Shown piece after piece: positions 52,855-61,384 of a stretch of DNA of 64,000 bases (the first letter of the stretch is position 1; each line of letters opens with the position of its first letter). Source of the DNA: JBJXGV01 sp046160485. Lineage in GTDB: Bacteria; Orphanbacterota; Orphanbacteria; JBJXGV01. The notes below the pieces were generated by a model. That model made no database searches. It saw only the letters and a list, made by a program, of their open reading frames with translations, and was not told the origin of the DNA. Made by a program: the position numbers and the translations under genes. The stretch lies in the NCBI GenBank assembly GCA_046160485.1, contig JBJXGV010000036.1:124001-188000 (forward strand), in the 5' to 3' direction.

Positions 52855-54420
52855 GTGACGTTTGAGTTTGAAGAGCGGCCGGTGTGCGAGGCGAAGATCA
52901 AAGTGATCGGAGTCGGCGGCGCGGGCGGCAACGCGGTGAACAGGATGATCGATGCTGGGCTCTCGGGGGTGGAGTTCATCGCCATCAACACAGACGCGCA
53001 GGTCCTTCGCACTTCGACGGCGCCGGAGCGAATCCAGATCGGAACGCAGCTCACGCAGGGGCTCGGCTCGGGCGGCATTCCCGAGGTCGGCCGCGAGGCG
53101 ATCGAGGAAGACCGCGATCTCATCCGCGAAACGGTCGCGGGTGCGAACATGGTCTTCGTTACGGCGGGGCTCGGCGGCGGAACCGGCACCGGCGCGGCGC
53201 CGGTCGTCGCGGAGCTGGCGCGCGAGGCGGGTGCGCTGACCGTCGGCGTCGTCACGAAGCCGTTCGGTTTCGAGGGGCGAAAGCGCATGGCGTCGGCCGA
53301 CCACGGCCTCGCGGCGCTCAAGCAGCAGGTCGACACGCTCATCGTCATCCCGAACCAGCGGCTTCTTTCGATCGTGATGAAGGACACGCCGCTCACGCAG
53401 GCGTTCCGCATGGCGGACGAGGTCCTGCACCAGGCCACGAAGGGGATCTCCGATCTCATCATGGTGCCGGGGCTCGTCAACCTCGACTTCGCGGACGTGC
53501 GCACGATCATGAGCAACATGGGCGGCGCGCTGATGGGAACCGGAACGGCGCGTGGCGAGCATCGCGCGGTCTCGGCGGCGAACGCGGCCGTGTCGAGCCC
53601 GCTTCTGGAGGACGCTTCGATCCGCGGCGCGAAGGGCGTGCTCATCAACATCAGCGGCGGCAGCGATCTGACGTTGTTCGAGGTGAGCGAGGCGACGGAG
53701 ATCATTCACGAGGCGGCGGGGGAGGACGCGAACATCATCTTCGGCGCGGTGATCGACGAATCGCTTGCGGGCGAGGTGCGCGTCACGGTGATCGCGACGG
53801 GAATCGGCGAGCGCGAAGAGGTTCGTCCCGCGAATCGCGTTTCGGTGAGCTTCGCGGGCGCGCGCGACAAGGTCGTCCCGATCGAGACGCGGCGCCCGGC
53901 GAGCGTCGAGGCGCGGCGGGTGGCCCCGCGAGCGGATGTCGAGACCGCAGCGAGTGCCGCCAGCGAGGCGGCTCCCGAACCCGCGCGGCCCGCCCCGCGA
54001 GCGATCGACGACGCCGTGTCGCGCGTTGCGCAGTCGGGGCGGTCGCTCGATGACGATGCGCGAACGGCGATGCCGACACGCGTCACCGAAGAACCGGAAG
54101 AGACTTTCGATGTGGCGGCGACCGAAGAGATGGAATCCTTCGTCGCCGAGGCGGCGTTCGACGAGGATGAGTTGGTTGCCGCGGCGCCGGCGCCCGCTCC
54201 GCGGGCCGTCGTCGAGGCGCGCCCGCAGATGGTTGCGGCCGCGCCTCGCTTCGAGCCAACGACGGTGGAACGCACGACGCCGCCGGCCGCTGAGGAGCCC
54301 GCGCGTGCGCAGCGTCCCGAAGGCGTTCGGCGCTTCTGGACGCGCGGTCCGCGCACGAATTACTCGCTCGGCGATGCCGATCTCGACACGCCGACGTTTC
54401 TGAGAAAGCAGATGGACTAG
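52855..54420 (+). CDS. ftsZ: Cell-division GTPase FtsZ
   Basis: Tubulin-like GTPase that builds the division ring. GTG 52855 with AGGAGG six bases upstream gives 521 aa; GTG 52837 would add six residues ahead of the ribosome site and is rejected. GTP tubulin signature GGGTGTG at 107-113, N-terminal VGVGGAGGNAVNRM, T7 loop NLDFADVRTIM. The fold ends near 325, followed by a very long linker of about 175 residues rich in Ala, Pro, Arg and Glu. The conserved C-terminal peptide DTPTFLRKQMD binds FtsA. Confidence 0.96.
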   Translation: MTFEFEERPVCEAKIKVIGVGGAGGNAVNRMIDAGLSGVEFIAINTDAQVLRTSTAPERIQIGTQLTQGLGSGGIPEVGREAIEEDRDLIRETVAGANMVFVTAGLGGGTGTGAAPVVAELAREAGALTVGVVTKPFGFEGRKRMASADHGLAALKQQVDTLIVIPNQRLLSIVMKDTPLTQAFRMADEVLHQATKGISDLIMVPGLVNLDFADVRTIMSNMGGALMGTGTARGEHRAVSAANAAVSSPLLEDASIRGAKGVLINISGGSDLTLFEVSEATEIIHEAAGEDANIIFGAVIDESLAGEVRVTVIATGIGEREEVRPANRVSVSFAGARDKVVPIETRRPASVEARRVAPRADVETAASAASEAAPEPARPAPRAIDDAVSRVAQSGRSLDDDARTAMPTRVTEEPEETFDVAATEEMESFVAEAAFDEDELVAAAPAPAPRAVVEARPQMVAAAPRFEPTTVERTTPPAAEEPARAQRPEGVRRFWTRGPRTNYSLGDADLDTPTFLRKQMD

Positions 54421-54511
54421 AGCGGTTGCTTCACGATCTGTTTGCCGGGTGGGAAGCGAGCGCGGGGCGCTGTGCCATGCGCCTCGCCTCGGCCGCGCGC
54501 CGGGCCGAAAG

Positions 54512-54546
54512 GCTCGCCCGCCGGAGATGATCCGGGTCGGGCGAGC
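54512..54546. terminator. Bidirectional GC hairpin between ftsZ and rpmB
   Basis: Nine perfect pairs (54512-54520 with 54538-54546) enclosing a smaller CCGG/CCGG stem. It ends on the rpmB stop codon and lies about 90 bases after ftsZ. No T tract. Confidence 0.6.
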
Positions 54547-54734
54547 TAGGCCTTAGCGACGGAGCCGGAGCGAAGGCAACGCGTGCAAACGGTCAAGTGC
54601 TGGGGGATGCCCTTGAGGAGAACCTTGACGCGCTGCAAATTCGGAAGCCACCGGCGATGAGTGCGGTTGTTGGCGTGGCTCACTTTATTTCCGTACTGCA
54701 CGCCTTTCCCGCAGACGTCACATCGTCTTGCCAT
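54546..54734 (-). CDS. rpmB: 50S ribosomal protein L28
   Basis: A 62-aa ribosomal protein with ARRCDVCGKG at the start, SHANNRTHRRWLPN and a C-terminal TVCTRCLRSG. It is the zinc-binding (C+) form with two CxxC pairs: Cys5/Cys8 and Cys50/Cys53. ATG 54734 is preceded by GGGAGG. Transcribed alone from the promoter at 54823-54795. A zinc-free copy elsewhere is possible but not visible here. Confidence 0.96.
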   Translation of the reverse strand: MARRCDVCGKGVQYGNKVSHANNRTHRRWLPNLQRVKVLLKGIPQHLTVCTRCLRSGSVAKA

Positions 54735-54794
54735 GACGAAAAACCTCCCTTGAAGAAACGCTGGATTTGGAGACGAGATTTCGTAAGACGGGCG

Positions 54795-54823
54795 ACTCTA
54801 TCAGAAGGGCCAGAACGCGGCAA
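54795..54823 (-). promoter_or_regulatory. Promoter of rpmB
   Basis: Minus strand: TTGCCG at 54823-54818, 17-bp spacer, TAGAGT at 54800-54795. Leader of about 54 bases. Confidence 0.55.
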
Positions 54824-54858
54824 CAGCATTTTCTTGAAGAGGCGGGAAGTGTGACGGC

Positions 54859-55107
54859 GTGGTCGAGGTCGTCTTCTACACGCGCGCCGGATGCCATCTC
54901 TGCGATGTCGCGAAGCAGGTCGTCGACGCGGTGCGGCAGCGGGTCGCCTTCGCGCTCGATGTCGTCGACATCGACGGCGACGCGGCGCTTGCGGCGCGCT
55001 GGAACGACGAGGTGCCGGTGGTCTTCGTGAACGGGAAGAAGGCGTTCAAGTACACGGTCGACGCGGCGCGCTTCGAGCGACTGCTCGTCGATCGCGCGGG
55101 AGGATGA
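54859..55107 (+). CDS. Glutaredoxin-like thiol protein
   Basis: An 82-aa thioredoxin-fold protein of the DUF836/glutaredoxin-like group. FYTRAGCHLC carries the redox pair Cys12/Cys15; VPVVFVNGKKAF supplies the cis-proline segment. GTG 54859 has GGCGGGAAG some distance upstream, so the start is not certain. It is divergent from rpmB. Predicted cytoplasmic disulfide exchange; partner unknown. Confidence 0.8.
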   Translation: MVEVVFYTRAGCHLCDVAKQVVDAVRQRVAFALDVVDIDGDAALAARWNDEVPVVFVNGKKAFKYTVDAARFERLLVDRAGG

Positions 55108-55165
55108 CGAGAAGACGCGCTGCGATTCGCTGAACTGACGGACGGAAAACTGCAGCGCGGCATTG

Positions 55166-55242
55166 GGGCGCTCCGCCTGGATCCTCTGGAACCCCCTACC
55201 CCCGTTGGGGCTGGGTATGGATCAAACCAGGTGCGAGCGCCC
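55166..55242. other. 77-nt imperfect stem-loop
   Basis: Eight perfect pairs at the base (55166-55173 with 55235-55242), a small internal loop, five pairs (55176-55180 with 55227-55231), a CAAA bulge, four pairs (55181-55184 with 55219-55222), and an inner CCCC/GGGG hairpin at about 55200-55210. It could be a terminator, a structured RNA or a small mobile repeat. Confidence 0.5.
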
Positions 55243-55322
55243 TTCTCTATTCCCGCGGAGTCGTTCAGGTCGTCAGGAGCGTTAGATCCCGCTTCGTGGC
55301 GCGTTCTCTTGGGGTCGGAGGG

Positions 55323-55353
55323 TTGACAGATCGCGTTGCGCCGCGAATAGAGT
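55323..55353 (+). promoter_or_regulatory. Promoter of the large lipoprotein gene
   Basis: TTGACA at 55323-55328, then TAGAGT at 55348-55353 with a 19-bp spacer (or AATAGA with a 17-bp spacer). Confidence 0.5.
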
Positions 55354-55456
55354 AGCGAAACCGCTTACGAGGCCCGCGGCGCTGACTGAGTTCCTCGGTT
55401 TCCATCGCCGGGCGGCTCGAAGCGGCTGACGACCACGCCCAGTCAGGAGGCTTCAC

Positions 55457-57421
55457 ATGCGCGCACCATCACCGTCTTGCGATTCCCGAGTCAACTTCCA
55501 ACGTCTTGGTCTCACGCTGACGTTCGTCGCGTTTCTCTTCACGGGACTCGCGTGTTCCGGTTCGAACAATGGCGGTCCGAGTTCGGCGACGGCCCCCACG
55601 CCACCGACGACGCGCGTTCTCGAGGTGAGCGACACGACCATCGAGGGAGCGCCGGCGTTTAAGGTGCGCTGGACCGGCAACGACGCCGACGGAAGCGTCG
55701 CGGGGTTCGAGTACGCGCTCGATGAGCCGGCGAACTGGACGTACACCGACCTCGGCGAGGTGGTGATCCCGGCCGGCGAGCCGGCGGCCCCAGGCGCGTC
55801 CGCGTCCGCGATCGCGCGCGCTCTCTTCGTCCGCTCCGTCGACGACGCGGGTCTGCGCGACCCGAATCCGCTGCGCCTCATGTTGGGCGGCGAAAACGCT
55901 CTTCCGGTTACGACGATCACGCGCGGCCCGAGCGGCAACGGTAGTGTCCAGATCGTGGGGAGGAATGTCCGTTTCGATTGGACCGGCGAGGACTCGGACG
56001 GTGTTGTGACCGGCTATCGCTACCAACTCGACGACGAGCCGTGGGCGGAGGTTGGCGCAGACTGTACGTACGTTCGCTTCATCGGCCTCAGCACTGCGCA
56101 ATACGTCGGTGATATAGCGGGATTCCACGCGTTTCAGGTCGTATCGGTCGACGACGACGGCGGCGTCGAGCAGCTCATCGAAGAGACGCGCAACTTCCGG
56201 CTTTGGGAATCCGTTCAGGATTTCCCCGGCAACATCCTCATCACGTCGAACTCGATGGGCTTGCGCGGCGGCGTCAACAATTCCATCGGCACCGTTTTCC
56301 AAGGGACGCACGTCGCCTTTGAATGGCGCGCAGACGCCTCGTTCTACGGCGGAATCATCCAGTGCTACGAGTACGCGTACGACGACCCGAACGCGTATTC
56401 CGTCTGCGATCTCGCGTCGACGACGTATCCGCCCGACGCGCCCGATTTCATCCCGCCCCTCGGCATGCACACGCTCTACGTCCGCGCGGTCGACGACTTC
56501 GGCTCGTTGATCGAGGGGAACTTCTCGTTCGAGGTCATCGCCGGCCCGGGCGGGATCGCGCCGGCGGCGCGGCGCGTACTGTACGTTGATGACTTCGCGG
56601 CGGGGAGCGGATCGTCGGGCGCGATCTTCCCGACGGATGCCACGGAAGACGCGTTCTGGGAAGCGATTCTGGCCGGTGTTCCGCACTCCACGTTTTCCGC
56701 CACGGACGCCGGCGATATTCCGCCGCGAGATTTGCTCGGCGGGCGGAGCACGGTCATCTGGTACGTCGATGACGAGTCGCAACTCGAGCGCGCGAACCAG
56801 GCGACGAACTACAGAAATCCGCTTTGGCTCTACGTGCGAGCAGGCGGGAACGTGATCGTCTGCGGTCTCACGCCGACGAGGACGCACACGCCGGACAATT
56901 TCTTCGACCCTATCGTCGTGGAGAACCCTGGGTGCCCGCACAACCCCAGAAATGACTACGGCGGACCGGAATCGAGCCTCGACTGGTACCCGGCGTCTTG
57001 CGACGAGAACGAGCATCCTGTCTATGAATACCTGCACGCTCGGCGCTCGTTCTACAGCGGCTCCGCCGCGAAGCTCGCGAGCCTCGGCAGCGCGTCGCAG
57101 CTCGTGCCGGATCTGGCGCTCGACCTGTCGAAGCGCGGCAATCTTCCGGACGGCACGCCGATGCTCGCGGCTGGCCTCGAGCTGTGCGAGCAGTTTGATC
57201 TGCGAACGGACTCGGGCGCGATTCCGCTGTGGCGGCTCGTCGATGTGAACGGGTCCGAAGAGCGCGTCTGCGGGTACTGGATCCCCGCATCGGAGGAGAG
57301 CGGCCGGGGCAACGTCGTCGTGCTCGGGTTCGCGCCCTACTACTTCGATACGCTCGAAATGCGCGAGGTCTTCCGCACGCTCCTCGCGCGCTTCGGCCAG
57401 CCGATCGCGATCGAAGAGTAG
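55457..57421 (+). CDS. Large exported protein with fn3-like repeats and a DUF4350/GATase-like domain
   Basis: A 654-aa probable lipoprotein of unknown function. ATG 55457 follows AGGAGG. Hydrophobic signal about 15-32 ending at Cys33 (TGLAC), then a Gly/Ser/Pro linker. Three Ig/fn3-like segments recur: VRWTGNDADGSVAGFEYALD (about 69), FDWTGEDSDGVVTGYRYQLD (about 174) and FEWRADASFYGGIIQCYEY (about 289), each followed by a VRAVDD-like element. From about 373 (RRVLYVDDFAAG) the fold looks like the class I amidotransferase-like domain of DUF4350-type proteins (VIWYVDDESQ, GGNVIVCG). No catalytic triad is evident. Probably surface or periplasmic. Confidence 0.72.
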   Translation: MRAPSPSCDSRVNFQRLGLTLTFVAFLFTGLACSGSNNGGPSSATAPTPPTTRVLEVSDTTIEGAPAFKVRWTGNDADGSVAGFEYALDEPANWTYTDLGEVVIPAGEPAAPGASASAIARALFVRSVDDAGLRDPNPLRLMLGGENALPVTTITRGPSGNGSVQIVGRNVRFDWTGEDSDGVVTGYRYQLDDEPWAEVGADCTYVRFIGLSTAQYVGDIAGFHAFQVVSVDDDGGVEQLIEETRNFRLWESVQDFPGNILITSNSMGLRGGVNNSIGTVFQGTHVAFEWRADASFYGGIIQCYEYAYDDPNAYSVCDLASTTYPPDAPDFIPPLGMHTLYVRAVDDFGSLIEGNFSFEVIAGPGGIAPAARRVLYVDDFAAGSGSSGAIFPTDATEDAFWEAILAGVPHSTFSATDAGDIPPRDLLGGRSTVIWYVDDESQLERANQATNYRNPLWLYVRAGGNVIVCGLTPTRTHTPDNFFDPIVVENPGCPHNPRNDYGGPESSLDWYPASCDENEHPVYEYLHARRSFYSGSAAKLASLGSASQLVPDLALDLSKRGNLPDGTPMLAAGLELCEQFDLRTDSGAIPLWRLVDVNGSEERVCGYWIPASEESGRGNVVVLGFAPYYFDTLEMREVFRTLLARFGQPIAIEE

Positions 57422-57447
57422 CGCGGCCGCCTCGGGCGACGCCGAAG

Positions 57448-59301
57448 CTAGGCGATCTCGGTCTCGGGGTCGGGGAGCGTGTCCGGTAGCGTGAAGAGTT
57501 CGGCGCGAGGTTCGTCCACTCGCGCCGAACTTTCGCTTGAATCGAGGCGGTGAAGCCGCGCGTAGATCCCGTCGAGCGCGACGAGTTCGTCGTGCGTTCC
57601 TTCCTCGCGGATCTCGCCCTTGTGCAGGACGATGATCCGGTCGGCGCTGCGAATCGTCGAGAGGCGGTGCGCGATCAGAATCGCGGTGCGCCCCTCCAGT
57701 AGCCGCGCGAGCGCCTCCTGAATCAGCCCCTCGGTGCGGCTATCGATGTGCGAGGTCGCTTCGTCGAGGATGAGGATCGGCGGATCGGTGACGATCGCGC
57801 GCGCGAACGCGAGGAGCTGGCGCTCGCCCGCGGAGAGCCCGCCGCCGCGCTCCTGCAGCACCGTGTCGTAGCCGTTCGGCAGCGCGCTCACGAAGCCGTG
57901 CGCGTTCGCGATCTCGGCGGCGCGCACGATCGCCTCGCGCCCGAGCGGCCGCCCGAGCCGGATGTTGTCGCCGATCGAGCGGCTGAAGAGATAGACATCC
58001 TGCGGCACGATCGCCATCCGCTGGCGCAGTTCGCGCTGCGGCCACGCGCGCACGTCGACGCCGTCGAGCGTGACGCGCCCTTTTTGCGGCTCGTACATCC
58101 GCCCGAGGAGCGACATGAGCGTCGTCTTCCCCGAGCCCGTCGCGCCGACGATCGCGACCTTCTCGCCCGCGCGCACCGAGATGTTGACGTCGCGCAGCAC
58201 CCAGTTCTCGTCCTTGTACGCGAAGAAGACGTGCTCGAACGCGACGGCGCCGCGCGTGGCGCCCGGCGCGGCGGCGTCCGGCGCGTCCGCGATGCCGACC
58301 GGCTCGTCGAGGAGCGCGAAGATCCGTTCGCTCGACGCCATCGCGTTCTGAAAGATGTTGTACTTCTCGGCGATGTCGCGAACCGGGCGGAAGAAACTTT
58401 CGACGTATTGAATGAACGCGACGAGCACGCCGAGCGACACCGCGCCGCGAACCGCTTGCCCGCCGCCGTACCAGAAGATGAGCGCCACCGCGATCGCGCC
58501 GAGGAGTTCCGCGACGGGGAAGAAGACCGCGTAGTAGAAGATCGAGCGCTGATACGCGTCCATGTGCTCGCGGTTCACCTTCTCGAACCGGCCGAACGCG
58601 CGGTCCTCCTGGTTGAAGAGCTGGATCACGCGCATGCCCGTGATCGACTCCTGAAGGTTCGCGTTGATGCGTGCGAGTTTTCGGCGAATGTCGCGGTACG
58701 TCTCGCGCACCTTCACGCGGAAGATGTGCGTCGCGAGAAACAAGGGCGGCACGACGATGAGCGCCACCGCGGCGAGCTTCGCGTCGAGTGCGAACATCGC
58801 GCTCAGAATGCCCGCGATCAGGAACACATCGCCGAACACCGAAATGAGCCCGGACGTGAAGAGTTCGTTGAGCACTTCGACGTCCGACGTGACGCGCGTC
58901 ATAACGCGGCCGACCGGATTCCTGTCGAAGAACGGCAGCGACATCTTTTGCAGGTGCGCGAAGATCGACATGCGCATGTCGTACATCACGCGTTGGCCGA
59001 GCCGCGCGACGAGCACCATCTGCGCGTAGTCGATCACGAACGACACGACGAGTACGCCGAGATAGAGCCACGCGATCAGAATCAGACCGCTCGCGTCCTT
59101 GCCGACGATCTTCTCGTCGATCGCGATTTTCACGATCCACGGCGGCACGATACCGAGAAACGATTGCGCGAGCAGGAGTGTGAACGCCGCCGCGACCCGC
59201 AGCTTGTACGGGCGCAAATACGCGGCGAGCCGCTTGAGCAGCGACCAGTCGAGCGCCTTGCCGAGCGCCTCGTCCTCGTAGTACCAGCGCCCTTCACTCA
59301 C
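57448..59301 (-). CDS. ABC exporter half-transporter, catalytic-Glu subunit
   Basis: 617-aa fusion of six membrane helices (about 30-320) and an ATPase domain. Motifs: Walker A GATGSGKTT, Q-loop VPQDVYLF, signature LSAGERQ (non-canonical), Walker B ILILDEATS with the catalytic Glu, H-loop IAHRLST. The N-terminus EGRWYYEDEALGKALDW resembles the B-type subunits of heterodimeric multidrug/lipid exporters. Start is GTG 59301 with GGAG eight bases upstream. The partner lies upstream in the operon, separated by a 63-aa gene. Substrate unknown. A 110-residue tail-end linker is acidic. Confidence 0.9.
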   Translation of the reverse strand: MSEGRWYYEDEALGKALDWSLLKRLAAYLRPYKLRVAAAFTLLLAQSFLGIVPPWIVKIAIDEKIVGKDASGLILIAWLYLGVLVVSFVIDYAQMVLVARLGQRVMYDMRMSIFAHLQKMSLPFFDRNPVGRVMTRVTSDVEVLNELFTSGLISVFGDVFLIAGILSAMFALDAKLAAVALIVVPPLFLATHIFRVKVRETYRDIRRKLARINANLQESITGMRVIQLFNQEDRAFGRFEKVNREHMDAYQRSIFYYAVFFPVAELLGAIAVALIFWYGGGQAVRGAVSLGVLVAFIQYVESFFRPVRDIAEKYNIFQNAMASSERIFALLDEPVGIADAPDAAAPGATRGAVAFEHVFFAYKDENWVLRDVNISVRAGEKVAIVGATGSGKTTLMSLLGRMYEPQKGRVTLDGVDVRAWPQRELRQRMAIVPQDVYLFSRSIGDNIRLGRPLGREAIVRAAEIANAHGFVSALPNGYDTVLQERGGGLSAGERQLLAFARAIVTDPPILILDEATSHIDSRTEGLIQEALARLLEGRTAILIAHRLSTIRSADRIIVLHKGEIREEGTHDELVALDGIYARLHRLDSSESSARVDEPRAELFTLPDTLPDPETEIA

Positions 59302-59363
59302 GCGTTAGCATCTCCGTCGTCGCCTCGGCGGTGCGGCGCAGACTTCGCCCGCTCGCGTCCGCG

Positions 59364-59555
59364 TCACTGAAATTTGATTCCCGTGTCCTTCTCGACCTTC
59401 TCGATGACCACCAGGATCTCCTTCGCCGCCGGCTGCCGCTCGTCGAGCGCGCCTTTCTCGGCGAGCGCGCGAATCTGCGCGAGGCCGATCCCCATCTTCT
59501 TCCAGTTTTCGTAGGTGTAGTTGCGCTCCGAGAGATCGGTCGGAATGATCGGCAT
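59364..59555 (-). CDS. 63-aa hypothetical protein between ABC exporter halves
   Basis: A small soluble protein with no recognised family. ATG 59555 has a strong GGGAGG. The sequence has no signal peptide or membrane helix; it begins MPIIPTDLSERNYTYENW, then helical stretches (IGLAQIRALAEKGAL; EILVVIEKVEKDTGIKF). It starts 32 bases after one ABC subunit and ends 62 bases before the other. It may be an accessory or regulatory protein of the exporter, which is inference from position only. Confidence 0.6.
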   Translation of the reverse strand: MPIIPTDLSERNYTYENWKKMGIGLAQIRALAEKGALDERQPAAKEILVVIEKVEKDTGIKFQ

Positions 59556-59587
59556 TTCGATACCCTCCCCGCGCCCGCGCCGGCTCG

Positions 59588-61384
59588 CTAGAGCCGCTCG
59601 AGCTCCTGTTTGAGAAGTTCGCGTTCGTAGATTTTCGGGTAGACGCTCCCGGCGCGAAGAAGCTCATCGTGCGTGCCGCGCTCCACGATGCGCCCGCTTT
59701 CGAGAACGAGAATCATGTCGGCATCCTGAACCATCGACAGCCGGTGCGAGATGACGACGTTCGTACGGCCCGCGAAGACGCGCCGCAGGTTGCGCAGGAT
59801 ACGCGCCTCCGTCTCGGTGTCGACGGAAGAGAGCGCGTCGTCGAGAACGAGTATCGGCGGATCGGCCGCGAGCGCGCGAGCGAGCGTGACGCGCTGCTTC
59901 TGCCCGCCCGAGAGGTTCACGCCGCGTTCGCCGAGCAGCGTGTCGAGTCCTTTCGGAAACGAGGTGATCTCGTCCCAGACACCCGCGGCCTTCGCCGCCT
60001 CGGTGATGCGCGCCTCCGCCTCGGGCGTGTCGCGCTCGGCGAGCCCGAATCCGATGTTCGCGCGAATCGTGTCGGAGAAGAGGAACGGATCCTGCGGCAC
60101 CATGCCGATGGCGCGGCGCAGCACCGGCAACGGCAGCTCGCGCGTGTCGCGTCCGTCGATGAGCACGCTCCCTTCGTTCGGATCGCGGTGCCGCGGCAGA
60201 ATCTCGACGAGCGTCGACTTGCCGGAGCCGGTCGCGCCGACGATCGCGATCGTTTCGCCGGCGCGCGCGTGAAAGCTCACGCCCGTCAGGCCGCGGCTGT
60301 CCGCTGCCGAGTAGCGGAACGTCACGTCGCGAAATTCGAGTTCCCCGGTGACGCCCACGGCATCGCTCGCACCGCCCGTGATCGTAAGCGGCTCGTCGAG
60401 AATCTGCTGAATGCGCCCCATCGATGCCGCGCCGCGCTGCAAGAGGTTCGCGACCCAGCCGAGCGCGATCGTCGGCCACGTCAGAAGCCCGAGGTATCCG
60501 TTGAATGCGACGAAATCGCCGAAGCTCATCCGCTCGCGAATCACCTGCGCGCCGCCGTAGCCGAGCACGATCACCGCGGCGATGCCGGCAACGAGCCCCA
60601 TCATCGGGTAGTACATGCCCCACAGATTCACAAGACTCAGGTTGCGTGCGACGAGCCGGGTGTTCGCCGTGCGAAAGTCGTCGATCTCCGCGTCTTCCTG
60701 CGCGAACGCCTTCACGACGCGAATCCCGGCGAGGTTCTCCTGCACGCGCGCGGTGACGTTCGAGTACTCCTCTTGCACCTGTTCGAAGAGGCGGTGCGTC
60801 AGCTCGCCGAGCCATTTCACGAGGAACGCCAGGAGCGGAAGCGGCACGAGCGCGAAGAGAGTCAGACGCGCGTCGATGCGCAGCATGAACCCGAGCGCGA
60901 TGACGAACGTCACGAACGTGCCGAGCGAATACATGATGCCGGGGCCGAGGAACATCCGCACCGCGTTCAAGTCGTTCGTCGCGCGCGACATGATGTCGCC
61001 CGTCTTCGTGCGCGCGAAGTACGACGCGTCGAGCGCGAGGACGCGCCGGAAGATATCGTTCCGCAGGTCGTACTCGATGAGGCGCGAGACGCCGATGAGA
61101 ATGTTCCGCATGTGGTAGCGGAAGAACCCCTGCACGACGGCGATCAGGACGAGAAGCCCCGCGTAGAGGCCGATCTTTCCGGCGGAGATCGCCTGCGTTA
61201 TGTCGTCGACCGCGTACTTCATGACCCACGGGCCGAGGAGCGTGACGACGTTTGCGATCAGGAGCGCGATGCCGCCTACGATGAACTGGCGGCGGTAGCG
61301 GGCGAAATAGGGGCGGAGGTGGAGAATCTCTCTCAGGCAATCACCATCTTGTAGTCGTGCGTCTTCGGGTCGTGCTCCTTCCAC
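59588..61384 (-). CDS. ABC exporter half-transporter, degenerate Walker B subunit
   Basis: Six membrane helices plus ATPase domain. Motifs: Walker A GATGSGKST, Q-loop VPQDPFLF, canonical signature LSGGQKQR, Walker B ILVLDDALSS in which the catalytic Glu is Asp, H-loop ISHRLSM. This is the partner of the subunit at 57448: the pair shares one normal and one degenerate ATP site. The ordinary start is GTG 61384, which overlaps the upstream gene by 52 bases and adds 16 residues unlike the family. CTG 61336, which forms a CTGA overlap with the upstream stop, fits the family length better. Confidence 0.88.
   Translation of the reverse strand: MEGARPEDARLQDGDCLREILHLRPYFARYRRQFIVGGIALLIANVVTLLGPWVMKYAVDDITQAISAGKIGLYAGLLVLIAVVQGFFRYHMRNILIGVSRLIEYDLRNDIFRRVLALDASYFARTKTGDIMSRATNDLNAVRMFLGPGIMYSLGTFVTFVIALGFMLRIDARLTLFALVPLPLLAFLVKWLGELTHRLFEQVQEEYSNVTARVQENLAGIRVVKAFAQEDAEIDDFRTANTRLVARNLSLVNLWGMYYPMMGLVAGIAAVIVLGYGGAQVIRERMSFGDFVAFNGYLGLLTWPTIALGWVANLLQRGAASMGRIQQILDEPLTITGGASDAVGVTGELEFRDVTFRYSAADSRGLTGVSFHARAGETIAIVGATGSGKSTLVEILPRHRDPNEGSVLIDGRDTRELPLPVLRRAIGMVPQDPFLFSDTIRANIGFGLAERDTPEAEARITEAAKAAGVWDEITSFPKGLDTLLGERGVNLSGGQKQRVTLARALAADPPILVLDDALSSVDTETEARILRNLRRVFAGRTNVVISHRLSMVQDADMILVLESGRIVERGTHDELLRAGSVYPKIYERELLKQELERL

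Larger units (their letters stand above)
55108..55456. other. Intergenic region between glutaredoxin and lipoprotein genes
   Basis: A 349-base gap. It holds the imperfect stem-loop at 55166-55242, then the promoter at 55323-55353 and an AGGAGG ribosome site just before the ATG at 55457. The leader from about 55360 shows no known riboswitch. No small frame looked convincing. Confidence 0.5.

Noticed and set aside
55166..55242. tRNA-like reading of the 77-nt stem-loop
   Set aside because: Acceptor-like arms pair, but neither strand shows a T arm with TTC loop, a D arm or an anticodon stem.
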